Assembly (NCBI RefSeq): GCF_024207115.1
Contig: NZ_CP100128.1
Coordinates: 3,720,001-3,784,000 of the forward strand
Origin: Chromobacterium sp. IIBBL 290-4
GTDB taxonomy: Bacteria > Pseudomonadota > Gammaproteobacteria > Burkholderiales > Chromobacteriaceae
DNA length: 64,000 bases
Direction of reading: 5' to 3'
The notes beneath the pieces are model-generated. The model was not told where the DNA came from, searched no databases, and was given only the letters and a program-made list of their open reading frames with translations. Made by a program: the position numbers and the translations under genes. Shown here one piece after another: positions 26,792 through 34,238 of this stretch (its first letter is position 1; each line of letters starts with the position of its first letter).

Positions 26792-27067
26792 TTATGCCGC
26801 ATCACCCCTTAGGCCGGCGCAGGCAAAGCGCCAGGCAATCCACATTTCGATATGCGACTCCAGAAACCCAACCGAGCCGCCGCCCAGGGCGATGGAAGGC
26901 GGGAAGTCGTCGGAGGCCATCCAAGTGTAAAGCGTGGTCTTGGTGACGCCCACGCGCTCCAGCACGACGTCGCGGCGCAAATAGCGGTCGCCTTTGACCG
27001 GGCCTTTGCCATGCCAGGGGCGATTGGTTTTGTTCTGGATGGGTGCAGTTACGTTTTTGAGGTTCAT
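26792..27067 (-). CDS. AlpA-family phage regulatory protein
   Basis: A 91-residue protein with a MerR-like winged HTH typical of AlpA/excisionase proteins: YLRRDVVLERVGVTKTTLYT followed by WMASDDFPPSIALGG. AlpA-type proteins control integrase expression or excision. Its place beside the left attachment site fits an excisionase-like role. ATG 27067 is used; the C-terminus after WIAWRFA is short. Confidence 0.8.
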   Translation of the reverse strand: MNLKNVTAPIQNKTNRPWHGKGPVKGDRYLRRDVVLERVGVTKTTLYTWMASDDFPPSIALGGGSVGFLESHIEMWIAWRFACAGLRGDAA

Positions 27068-27091
27068 CTCGACTCTCGTTGTGATCGGTTG

Positions 27092-27175
27092 GCGGCCATA
27101 GGCGAGCGGCCTTGCCGGTTTTCAGAGGACGGCGCCCAGGTTGATGGGGAGGGCCGGCCGCTCGCCTATGGCCGC
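27092..27175. repeat. Perfect 20-bp inverted repeat between early genes
   Basis: GCGGCCATAGGCGAGCGGCC (27092-27111) is exactly complementary to 27156-27175, with 44 bp between. No T-tract follows and no gene lies inside. It could form a large stem-loop in DNA or RNA; role unknown. Confidence 0.8.
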
Positions 27176-27190
27176 TGTGCGGCCGGTTGT

Positions 27191-27571
27191 TCAGATGGCT
27201 TCCACTACCAGCTCCAGGCTGGAGCGTTCTTCGCCGACGGTTAGGATCTGGAAGCGGTCCCGGCCCTGGGCGTCCTGGCCGTTGGCGACGAGCTGGCGCT
27301 CCAGGGCTCGGCCGGCAAGCGCCACCACATACTGCTGCATTGGCAGCAGGTCGATGGACAGGCGCAGCACGATATACGGCACGTAGCCGGCGCCGGCTTC
27401 CGCGCGGGCATCCAGCTCTATGTCGCTCAGGCGGCGGGCCATGCGCTCGGCGCGCTCGATGTTGCGCAGCTGACCGTTTACCGCCTCCAGCTCGGCGCGG
27501 TAGCTGCTGGTGGTGGCGATCATCAGCCGGGTGTAGAGGTTGGTTTGCGGTTGGATGGCTACGGTGTTCAT
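27191..27571 (-). CDS. Phage hypothetical protein (126 residues)
   Basis: No family recognised. Helical, Arg/Glu-rich in its middle (LRNIERAERMARRLSDIELD), no signal peptide or membrane segment. ATG 27571 overlaps the stop of the upstream gene (ATGA), so it is co-translated with the 77-residue protein and the replication gene operon. Codon use is like the phage backbone. Confidence 0.65.
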   Translation of the reverse strand: MNTVAIQPQTNLYTRLMIATTSSYRAELEAVNGQLRNIERAERMARRLSDIELDARAEAGAGYVPYIVLRLSIDLLPMQQYVVALAGRALERQLVANGQDAQGRDRFQILTVGEERSSLELVVEAI

Positions 27572-27801
27572 TGCGCTTGCTCCTGTTCTTGGTTTTCCAT
27601 CAGCTGGCGCCACCTGGCGCGCAGCACGTTGCAGTGCTCATCGCTCCGGCCGAAGTGACGCGCCAGGAAGACTTTTCCCACGCGCTGGCCTTTCAGCAGG
27701 TTGCGGCCAATGACCACGGCCTCGGCATTGCGTTGCTGTTCGGCGCGTTCCAGCTGATCGAACAGCTTTTTCTCCAATACGGCTCTATCCGGTCCAAACA
27801 T
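27568..27801 (-). CDS. Phage hypothetical protein (77 residues)
   Basis: Small, charged, probably helical protein (VLEKKLFDQLERAEQQRNAE), with no recognised domain. It lies 16 bp downstream of the replication gene stop and overlaps the next gene by 4 bp, so it belongs to the leftward replication operon. Confidence 0.65.
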   Translation of the reverse strand: MFGPDRAVLEKKLFDQLERAEQQRNAEAVVIGRNLLKGQRVGKVFLARHFGRSDEHCNVLRARWRQLMENQEQEQAQ

Positions 27802-27817
27802 GCTTCCTCCTCGCCGC

Positions 27818-30073
27818 TTACGCGCGGCCTGCTTGGTTGATCCACTGCCGCGCCCTGGCGGTTGCCTGGGCCAGCTGCTGAGAAACGGCGATGCCTGGGC
27901 CGCCAGCGCTCCAGCGCTCGTCGCGCGGGCGGGTTTGGCGGCGGCGCGGCTTGTCGGTGCCGAGCGCCTGGGCGCGGATAGCGGACAGCGCTTCCAGCCC
28001 TTGGCTGTGCGTCATGCCCAGATTGGCGGCCAATCGCTTGTTGATCTTCTGCATGCGCACACGCTCTCGCGCCTGTTCGCGGTCGCGCTGGGCTTGTACT
28101 TCGGCGGCCTCAACGCCGCGCATGGCCCATTCGCGGACAAACTCAGGGAAGCAGCGCAGATATCTGACGTGCGCCTCGTATTCGCGGCGGGCGGCTAGTT
28201 CTTCGGCGCTCAGCAGCTCGCTGTCGTCGGCGAGGATGTTGTATTCGACCTCATCGGCCGCGCTCCACAGCCATTCCGGCTTCAGCTCGCCCTGGGGCGG
28301 AACTGACAAAAACGTAGAGTTATTGACACGAGTCCAAGGGGAAGCTGCGCTTCCCTCAACCCCGGCGGCCTTGCGGCTGATCTGCCACTCATGGACGCGG
28401 GTTTGCGCCAATTGGCCGCTGGCAAGCTCCACCACGCCAAACACGCGCTTTTGTCCTGGCTCGCCGTAGCGGTTTTCCGCCGGCAGGCTGTCGCGGGCGG
28501 TGCTGAGCGGCATGTCGGCGCGCTTGGCCTCATGGCCGCCCATCAGGTGGACAAAGCGGCCCCAATTGCCGGTGTCCGCGGCAATGGCGGCATGCATCAG
28601 CACGTCTTCGGCGTCGGCCGCTTGGTAATCCCAGCGGCGCAGCTCGCGCCACACGCCCACCGGCGGGCCGCCAATCTGCTGGAACTGGCGAATGCCCCAA
28701 TGGCTGGCCCAGGCATCCACGCGGATGGCGGTAACCGTGGCATCGGTGGCGGCGGCTTGGTCTTTGCTCGCGCCATCGTCCGGGCCGGCCACGCCGGCGT
28801 GGTCTTGCGCCTCAAAGTCATCGCCGATGGATTGGCCGTTGTGCTTCATGCCGTCTATGTTTTTGGCCACATACTTGGCCAGGTAGCCGGCAGCGGTACC
28901 AATGCTCCAATCGATAGGCTTGAACCACACCCGCGGCTTGATGCCTTTCCACACCCAGCGCGGCGGATTGGCCCAGAAGTCAGCTTCAATGCCCAGTTTG
29001 TTGGCCATTTCGGCCAGCCTGCCCTTGGCGCCATTGGCGCGCAGCCCACGCGCCGCCTGCATGGCTTCGGTCTTGGTCAACAGGTAGGTCAGCCCCAGCT
29101 CTTGGCGGTCTTCGCGTACAGCGTGGCGCGCCACCACTCGGCGGAAGTCTGTGACTGCTTCTTTGGGCATGAACAGCAAGGCATGCCAGTGCGGCGTGCC
29201 GTCGTGGTGCGGCTCCGCCACGCGGAAGCCAAACGGTTTGATGCCCATGCGCGCCAGCGCGGCGGTAATGCGTGACCACACGCCCTGTAGGTAGTCGCGG
29301 GTGTCGATAGGCGTGGCGCCGTTGTACTTGGCATTGCGTTGTCCGCTGCCCTTATGGCGTGGGTGGAACCGGCTGGGGGCGGTGAGGGTGATGAACTCGC
29401 CGGCATAGTCCAGCCCTTGGGCGATGTGCTCGAAACCCGCAATCCGCACCATCAGTTCCGCGCGACGGATGGCAGGGTTGCTGATGCTCAGGTCCGCCAG
29501 TTCTTGCAGCGTGTATTCCTGGCCCAGCTCGTTGATGGCGGCCAGCGCCTCCAGCAAGCCGCGGTTGCGGCGCTTTTGCTCGCGGCGGCGAGCGATGGCG
29601 TCATGACTGGCGTATAAGCCGTGGCGGCAATGCACCAGCCCCAGCTGGATGGATAAGTGTTCGCTGCGGCGGGCATTGGCGCGGCGCAGGGCGCGGCGCC
29701 ACCACAAGCTGCACGCCACGCGCTTGGCGCGGCCGGTAGCTGTTTTGCCGGCCGGCGGCTCCACGCCATAGCGGGCGCAGTAGCGTTCTAGCTGCTCCAT
29801 GTTTGCGCCGCGGCTGAGCAGCTGGTCCGCCTCAAACGCGCGCTGCTTGGCAAATTCCACCAGCTCCATTTCGCACGCGCCCAGCGGCAGCGCGTCGCGC
29901 GGCATAAAGCGGGTGAGGTCGCGCAGCCAGGCGTTGGCCTCGGCCTCGCGCGGGTCTGCCTGATCCTGGGCCAGCACCAGGGGAGCGCCCCGGCGCTGGC
30001 GCCACTCGCGGCCAATCGCCCGGCCCAGGTGGCGCGGGAAACGGTCCAGATCAGGCAGGCGGCAAGTCTTCAT
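27818..30073 (-). CDS. A: Replication initiation endonuclease, P2 gpA-like (HUH)
   Basis: A 751-residue rolling-circle replication protein. The HUH metal motif is HWHALLFM with H295 and H297; the paired catalytic tyrosines are Y397 and Y401 in GYLAKYVAKN, the two-tyrosine arrangement of P2 gpA and phiX174 A. In P2 the protein nicks an origin lying inside its own gene. The start ATG 30073 (MKTCRLPDLD) overlaps the preceding stop (ATGA), favouring it over an upstream in-frame start at 30181. Confidence 0.92.
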   Translation of the reverse strand: MKTCRLPDLDRFPRHLGRAIGREWRQRRGAPLVLAQDQADPREAEANAWLRDLTRFMPRDALPLGACEMELVEFAKQRAFEADQLLSRGANMEQLERYCARYGVEPPAGKTATGRAKRVACSLWWRRALRRANARRSEHLSIQLGLVHCRHGLYASHDAIARRREQKRRNRGLLEALAAINELGQEYTLQELADLSISNPAIRRAELMVRIAGFEHIAQGLDYAGEFITLTAPSRFHPRHKGSGQRNAKYNGATPIDTRDYLQGVWSRITAALARMGIKPFGFRVAEPHHDGTPHWHALLFMPKEAVTDFRRVVARHAVREDRQELGLTYLLTKTEAMQAARGLRANGAKGRLAEMANKLGIEADFWANPPRWVWKGIKPRVWFKPIDWSIGTAAGYLAKYVAKNIDGMKHNGQSIGDDFEAQDHAGVAGPDDGASKDQAAATDATVTAIRVDAWASHWGIRQFQQIGGPPVGVWRELRRWDYQAADAEDVLMHAAIAADTGNWGRFVHLMGGHEAKRADMPLSTARDSLPAENRYGEPGQKRVFGVVELASGQLAQTRVHEWQISRKAAGVEGSAASPWTRVNNSTFLSVPPQGELKPEWLWSAADEVEYNILADDSELLSAEELAARREYEAHVRYLRCFPEFVREWAMRGVEAAEVQAQRDREQARERVRMQKINKRLAANLGMTHSQGLEALSAIRAQALGTDKPRRRQTRPRDERWSAGGPGIAVSQQLAQATARARQWINQAGRA

Positions 30074-30480
30074 GCGGCGCGCTCCTCGCGGGCGGCCGAC
30101 TGGATGGCTTGCGGTTGTTCGGCGCGCAACGACTGGCCGCCGCGCAGCAGCTTGGCCTCCGCCACGCGGCTTTCCGAACATTGCGTCTCAATGGCGTAAT
30201 TCATCATGCCCGACTGCCACAGGTTCAGAATGCGCAGGTCTAGCCCGTGCAGCAAAATCAGTTGATTGATGGCTTGCGCAGTCTCTTCAAGCACCACGAT
30301 GGCGTCTTGGATGTCTGCCATCGCGTCTTTTTGAGCCGCACTCAGCACCTTGAGCCGCAGCGACTCCACGGACTCCAATACTGGACGGCACGCCGGCGAA
30401 CGGACGGCCTCGATGTGGCGCAGTGCCTGCATGGCCATATCGTGGCCAGTGGGAAGTGGGAATTGCGAACGGGCATTCAT
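30070..30480 (-). CDS. Phage hypothetical protein upstream of gpA
   Basis: A 136-residue, mostly helical soluble protein, not recognised. The middle contains AAQKDAMADIQDAIVVLEET. It overlaps gpA by 4 bp, so it is co-translated with the initiator, and lies 16 bp after a small membrane-protein gene in the same leftward operon. Confidence 0.65.
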   Translation of the reverse strand: MNARSQFPLPTGHDMAMQALRHIEAVRSPACRPVLESVESLRLKVLSAAQKDAMADIQDAIVVLEETAQAINQLILLHGLDLRILNLWQSGMMNYAIETQCSESRVAEAKLLRGGQSLRAEQPQAIQSAAREERAA

Positions 30481-30496
30481 GGCGATGGCTCCAGAG

Positions 30497-30676
30497 TCAG
30501 GCGGGCAAAACGAACTGCAGCACGATCAGCAACAGCACCAGGGCGCAGCAGGCCAGGTATTCCAGCCATTCACCCAGGCCGGCAAACTCTCGGCCGGCGG
30601 ACGAATAGCAGGCGGTGCCATTGGCAAAACGGACATAACGGAGCTTGGCAAGGCGGGGCGCTTCGGGCTGTTGCAT
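30497..30676 (-). CDS. Small phage membrane protein (59 residues)
   Basis: Starts MQQPEAPRLAKLRYVRFANG and ends in one transmembrane helix, LACCALVLLLIVLQFVLPA. AGGAG lies 8 bp before the ATG. Spacing to the neighbouring genes (about 16 bp to the next) fits an operon member. No family recognised. Confidence 0.65.
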   Translation of the reverse strand: MQQPEAPRLAKLRYVRFANGTACYSSAGREFAGLGEWLEYLACCALVLLLIVLQFVLPA

Positions 30677-30722
30677 GGCGTTTTCTCCTGAGTGCTGCGT
30701 TTTTTGGGCGTAACAAGCCCCC

Positions 30723-30747
30723 TCGCACTGTTCGAGTGCGATTTTTT
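30723..30747 (+). terminator. Terminator-like hairpin on the plus strand
   Basis: TCGCACT / AGTGCGA stem, loop GTTCG, followed by TTTTTT; enclosed by an outer AAGCCC / GGGCTT pairing. No plus-strand gene lies upstream, so it may stop antisense transcripts entering the early operon. Confidence 0.45.
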
Positions 30748-30785
30748 CAAGGGCTTTGGTTAGGGCTGGCTAGCCTGGGAAATGG

Positions 30786-31067
30786 CTAGAACAAAGGCAG
30801 TTGGTTATCTGATTCGCGCCGCTTGCTTCGATACTGATCGAGCGCTTCTTGGCGGCGGGCCGCTGGCGATTGCGGCAATTTTGCTCGGTGCATGCTGGCA
30901 GGCAGCAAGCCTTCCACCATCCAGTCCAGCCACTCCATCACCCCGCGCGGTTGATTGCCGCAGACCTTACAGACAGCGTAGATTTCACGGGTAACGGGGG
31001 ATTGCTCTCTGCTAGTGCGGATGGTGATAGCGGCTTCACCACAGGCCGGGCAACGCATCGCGGTCAT
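30786..31067 (-). CDS. ogr: Ogr/Delta-like late-transcription activator
   Basis: A 93-residue zinc protein of the Ogr/Delta family: MRCPACGEAAITIRTSREQS and then REIYAVCKVCG, with the CxxC...CxxC ligand set. Ogr binds upstream of P2 late promoters and contacts the RNA polymerase alpha subunit. Three candidate binding sites (GTTGT-N13-ACAAC) are found at 44499, 50872 and 58177. Unlike P2, where ogr follows gene D, it here lies in the early operon, 2 bp after the preceding gene. Confidence 0.85.
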   Translation of the reverse strand: MTAMRCPACGEAAITIRTSREQSPVTREIYAVCKVCGNQPRGVMEWLDWMVEGLLPASMHRAKLPQSPAARRQEALDQYRSKRRESDNQLPLF

Positions 31068-31069
31068 GG

Positions 31070-31534
31070 CTATTGTCCCTTCTTGCAGAAAACTTGAAAC
31101 GTCAGGTGGTTCATCTGCGTCACCTTGGTGCAGATGGCGTCGCGGATGGCCTCCAGGCGCTGGCGTTCGCGCTTATCCACCTCCCCGTCGCGGGTGGCTT
31201 CGCGCCATTCGCGCGCCAGGCGGCCCACTTCGTCCACCAGCTCCATGTACACGCGCTGGATTTCTTCATCGTCCACCGCTTCCACGTCCGGCAGAGGGAT
31301 AAACACCCCGCCGGCCTCCGCCGCCACGGCCTCGGCAAACAGCGTAGTGCCGCTAAAGGCTTGCATCTGCAAGGCTTCATGGACAGATACCGATTGGCCC
31401 TTGCGCTCGTACACGCGGTTTTCCAGACCATCCTTGCTAAAGCCCAGGGCCGCCGCCATGGCCGGCCAGCCGCCCGGCATGGCCTTGCACATCGTCTGGT
31501 ATGCGGTTCTCAGTCTGTCCATTTCTTGCTCCAT
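31070..31534 (-). CDS. YmfL/CII-like phage regulatory protein
   Basis: A 154-residue protein beginning with a Cro/CII-like HTH: LRTAYQTMCKAMPGGWPAMA, then ALGFSKDGLENRVYERKGQS. The C-terminal part is helical and acidic. YmfL-type proteins of lambdoid and P2-like phages take part in early lysogeny or replication control. It is the first or second gene of the leftward early operon and abuts ogr. A start at MDRLRTAY, 12 bp in, is also possible. Confidence 0.7.
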   Translation of the reverse strand: MEQEMDRLRTAYQTMCKAMPGGWPAMAAALGFSKDGLENRVYERKGQSVSVHEALQMQAFSGTTLFAEAVAAEAGGVFIPLPDVEAVDDEEIQRVYMELVDEVGRLAREWREATRDGEVDKRERQRLEAIRDAICTKVTQMNHLTFQVFCKKGQ

Positions 31535-31561
31535 TCCACCAGCAGGCTCGGTGTTCGGTGG

Positions 31562-31804
31562 TTATGCTGAAAATGCTTTTTGGATAGCATTTGCCCATTC
31601 CGTCAGACCGTGTAGAGCCAGGAAGGTAGGCAGGCCAACGAGATAGATTTCACGGCTTAGGCTGCTCTCCGACATGCCTAGCTTTTCTTTCAGCTTATTG
31701 AAGAGGTAGCGTTCAATAGGCAGCAGGCGCATCTGCACGGGTTTTGACTGTGCTACACCACGTGGACCGTAAACCCTTCGTCCACTCTGTGCGGTGGTGG
31801 TCAT
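31562..31804 (-). CDS. Small ribbon-helix-helix-like early regulator
   Basis: An 80-residue protein; PVQMRLLPIERYLFNKLKEK followed by LGMSESSLSREIYLVGLPTF has the strand-helix-helix pattern of Arc-type DNA-binding proteins. It faces the repressor across the switch region, the place of Cox/Cro in other phages, so it may be the lytic-side regulator. ATG 31804 (MTTTAQS) is chosen; ATGs at 31816/31819 are possible but overlap an operator repeat. Confidence 0.6.
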   Translation of the reverse strand: MTTTAQSGRRVYGPRGVAQSKPVQMRLLPIERYLFNKLKEKLGMSESSLSREIYLVGLPTFLALHGLTEWANAIQKAFSA

Positions 31805-31816
31805 ATGCGGTACCAT

Positions 31817-31862
31817 CATCTGAAATCTGAATTGCTTTGCATCGTACATCTGAAATCTGAAT
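31817..31862. promoter_or_regulatory. Repressor operator repeats of the phage switch
   Basis: CATCTGAAATCTGAAT occurs twice, at 31817-31832 and 31847-31862, 30 bp apart (about three helical turns), with a partial third copy GTCTGAAAAT at 31879. Each unit itself contains TCTGAA twice. They lie between the two divergent regulators. Confidence 0.7.
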
Positions 31863-31918
31863 GTTGCAACATGTTTCCGTCTGAAAATGGATGGGTGCGC
31901 TTTGCGAGAGGTAAAAAA

Positions 31919-32230
31919 TTGAATATCGGGGACCGGCTTCGAGAGGAAAGAAACCGACTTGGCCTTACGCAGCAGGATGGTGCAAAGGCCGCCGGTGTTG
32001 GCTATACGACTTATATGGCGTATGAAGCTGGCCGCAGCTTTCCCAACGCTGAAGCCCTCAACCTTCTGCATGCTGTAGGTTTCGATGTCCTGTACGTTGT
32101 GACAGGTGTTCGCAATGGCTCGGCGCTGTCTAACGAGGACAGTAGTCTCTTGGCCGATCTGAACCAAGTAGACGAGAAGGGCCGCGCGCTTGTGCGCAGC
32201 CTACTGGACACCTACAAGCGCTTGTCGTAG
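31919..32230 (+). CDS. XRE-family phage repressor
   Basis: A 103-residue Cro/CI-like HTH protein: IGDRLREERNRLGLTQQDGA, then KAAGVGYTTYMAYEAGRSFP, and a helical C-terminal part (LADLNQVDEKGRALVRSLLD) that probably dimerises. There is no LexA-like peptidase domain, so induction is not by simple RecA-aided cleavage. TTG 31919 is favoured because GAGAGG lies 7 bp upstream; an ATG at 31871 is in frame but within the operator region. Rightward transcription from here reaches the rexAB-like pair after a terminator. Confidence 0.8.
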   Translation: MNIGDRLREERNRLGLTQQDGAKAAGVGYTTYMAYEAGRSFPNAEALNLLHAVGFDVLYVVTGVRNGSALSNEDSSLLADLNQVDEKGRALVRSLLDTYKRLS

Positions 32231-32250
32231 ATCAAGCTCACCCGCCAGAG

Positions 32251-32278
32251 ACAAAGCCCGGACTTAGCCGGGCTTTGT
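32251..32278. terminator. Terminator after the repressor
   Basis: ACAAAGCCCGG / CCGGGCTTTGT, an 11-bp perfect stem with loop ACTTAG; no long T-tract beyond the stem's TTTGT. Located 20 bp after the repressor stop. Confidence 0.65.
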
Positions 32279-32366
32279 CATATGTGATTCACATGAATCA
32301 ATCATGGTATCCTTGCTTTGCAAATGGCATTTTGTGCCAACAAGAACAAAGCGCAGGACATAAGCC

Positions 32367-32568
32367 ATGAAAGATCTATCGCTCGCCATTTTGGCGCTCC
32401 CCCTCTCCAGCCCACTGCTGGCCGCGCCCAAATCCAAGCGCCAAGGCGCTGGCGCAAGAAACGCTGCAGTTCATCAACGACATGGAGGCGACCCTGCATA
32501 TCGCCATCCTTAACGGCGACAAGTACGACCTCTACAGCTACATTACGTTGTGTAATTTCTTTTTTTAG
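32367..32568 (+). pseudogene. Broken small exported phage protein at the edge of the AT-rich cargo
   Basis: MKDLSLAILALPLSSPLLAA is a clean signal peptide, but the frame soon loses sense; another frame continues with PNPSAKALAQETLQFINDME and TLHIAILNGDKYDLYSY, then runs into AT-rich sequence and stops. So a one-base shift lies near 32423 and the 3' part was replaced where the AT-rich cargo begins (about 32555). Confidence 0.55.
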
Positions 32569-32643
32569 CAGCACTGATAATTTCTGTTCGGGAAATTAAA
32601 CTTTAACCGTCTTTAGTTTTTTGTTTATTGAAAGCTTTCTATA

Positions 32644-33582
32644 ATGCACTCCATATCACCGTATACAATACGCTGTTTTGATCCTGAAAATAAAAAGAAC
32701 AAGCTGCCGGATTATTGTAAGTTGGAGGATATTCGAGGTAATGATTTATATGTCATTTTGAAGTCTTTTTTTGAAGATGCCAGCGATGGAAGAGTTAAAA
32801 GAATCGAGGATGAAAAAAGAAGCTATTATTTTTCTGGCTTGAAATGCGATGACGATAGGCGTGAATTGTCATGCAATATGATGTCTGGATTTTATGGCGT
32901 TGGGACAGACATAGTTGATATTGATAGTGGGGAAACAGTCTTTAAGAAGGGTGTGAAGAATTCGGACATGATTCAGTATTATGTCCATCTCTTTATTCCT
33001 CGTGGGTGCGATGAGGCTATATGTGTGATGAGTACATTTCGTGGGGATGGTGTTAAAACTGTTTTCCTGAGTGAGTTTAGTGATTTTTTTAGAAAGAGAG
33101 TTCCGCTAGCAATTTCGATGCACCCACTTTCTTATGAAAAAGCATTGATTGAGTGGCAGGATGCTATCGCAAAGGAAATAAAAGTAGTAAAATTTAATGC
33201 AGTAAAAGCACTGGAGGATGTTGAAGTAAATGGTGGTCATTTTGAGCCAACATTGATTATAAAGCCACAGCGCAGGAAGCATTTTGGAGCATTCAAATGC
33301 TTCTTTCAGCCCGATACCGAACAAGCAAAGTTAGTTGAGGTCTTATCTCCAATGGGTGAGCAAATAAAGACAGTAGTACACCTAGGTGATAGGAAGCGTG
33401 TTTTTAGAGTAGGGCGTGTTAATGATAATGTGGTTTGCCAGATTGATGTGCCTTCTGAGGTTGAGCAAGTTGATGGCATGCCAAAGCTGGTTAGCATTCG
33501 AAAGTGGGCGACCAGTATAATTTCGGAATTTTGTGAAAATCTTTACCCTGGCGTGGAGATATATCATGAGCGCAAAGATTAA
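32644..33582 (+). CDS. RexA-like soluble protein of a putative superinfection-exclusion pair
   Basis: A 312-residue protein encoded by AT-rich DNA unlike the phage backbone. No signal peptide or membrane helix. Its order of features resembles lambda RexA by eye: a loop region with CDEAICVMSTFRGDGVKTVF, then HPLSYEKA near residue 160, a KVVK strand and LIIKPQRRKHF at 204-214 (RexA has IEPLMRG, TVKVEAK and IVIKPKFKR in the same order). It lies on the same strand as the repressor and overlaps a four-helix membrane-protein gene by 17 bp, as rexA-rexB follow cI. RexA acts as a DNA-binding sensor that triggers RexB. The homology is weak and inferred; it could be an unrelated defence protein. A TATAAT at 32640 overlaps the start codon. 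Confidence 0.55.
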   Translation: MHSISPYTIRCFDPENKKNKLPDYCKLEDIRGNDLYVILKSFFEDASDGRVKRIEDEKRSYYFSGLKCDDDRRELSCNMMSGFYGVGTDIVDIDSGETVFKKGVKNSDMIQYYVHLFIPRGCDEAICVMSTFRGDGVKTVFLSEFSDFFRKRVPLAISMHPLSYEKALIEWQDAIAKEIKVVKFNAVKALEDVEVNGGHFEPTLIIKPQRRKHFGAFKCFFQPDTEQAKLVEVLSPMGEQIKTVVHLGDRKRVFRVGRVNDNVVCQIDVPSEVEQVDGMPKLVSIRKWATSIISEFCENLYPGVEIYHERKD

Positions 33583-34141
33583 CTTTTTCCTCATAGTGAA
33601 AGATCATCTTGGGACGTTAAGTGATGTTTCTGGGAGGAGGTTGAAGATTGACATCTTTACATTCTATGGTGTCCCATTCTTATTTGGCGTTTTGTTTTCT
33701 ATAAAAGGTGGTGGGGTAAAGCCGGAAGTGCTCTCCATGCTTGTTAATTTTGGCGCAATATTTACTGCACTGCTGCTAAGTGTTTTGATGCTTGTCTATG
33801 AGCAGCAGAATAAGCTTGAAGAAAGAAATGCTGTAGCTGGTAGTGTTTCTTTTTTTAATGAGAAGAAGAAATTGCTTGAGCAATTATATAGCAATATATC
33901 GTATTCAGTTGTGGTATCAATGTTGTTGGTCATGTTTTCACTTTTCTATGTGTTGATTGACTCTTTTTCTATTGAGTTGGATTTCAAATTTCTTTCCTTT
34001 GATGGTGTTGAGTTAAACTCTGGAAATTGGGTTTGTAATTATTTAATTGCACCATTTTTAATTTTCATTACGGTAAATTTAATTTTAACCATATTGATGG
34101 TGGTGAAAAGAACGTATAGCTTGCTAACTATGAAAATTTAA
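33566..34141 (+). CDS. RexB-like four-helix membrane protein
   Basis: A 191-residue protein with predicted membrane helices at about 30-46, 56-78, 112-131 and 160-181 and a charged cytoplasmic-type loop (EQQNKLEERNA ... NEKKKLLEQ) between helices 2 and 3. Lambda RexB is also a four-helix protein with a basic 2-3 loop and causes membrane depolarisation when RexA is triggered. ATG 33566 has GGAG upstream and overlaps the stop of the RexA-like gene, so the two are translationally coupled. RexB is shorter (144 residues), and sequence likeness is low; the case rests mainly on topology and context. Confidence 0.55.
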   Translation: MSAKINFFLIVKDHLGTLSDVSGRRLKIDIFTFYGVPFLFGVLFSIKGGGVKPEVLSMLVNFGAIFTALLLSVLMLVYEQQNKLEERNAVAGSVSFFNEKKKLLEQLYSNISYSVVVSMLLVMFSLFYVLIDSFSIELDFKFLSFDGVELNSGNWVCNYLIAPFLIFITVNLILTILMVVKRTYSLLTMKI

Positions 34142-34238
34142 ATATTTCATTCTCTACCTCTATGTTGAATGCTAGGTTTGGTTGTGCATTCAGAGTCTTT
34201 GTAAAGATTTTAATCTAATTTTTTCTATGGGGGAATTC

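Noticed and set aside
30723..30747. A LexA (SOS) box at CACTGTTCGAGTGCG
   Set aside because: It lacks the CTG-N10-CAG arrangement; the dyad is better read as a terminator hairpin.
32644..34141. A Kiwa (KwaA/KwaB) reading of the soluble plus four-helix pair
   Set aside because: Sizes are similar, but the gene order is reversed and no DUF4868-like pattern was seen in the soluble protein; the Rex-like reading explains the repressor linkage better.
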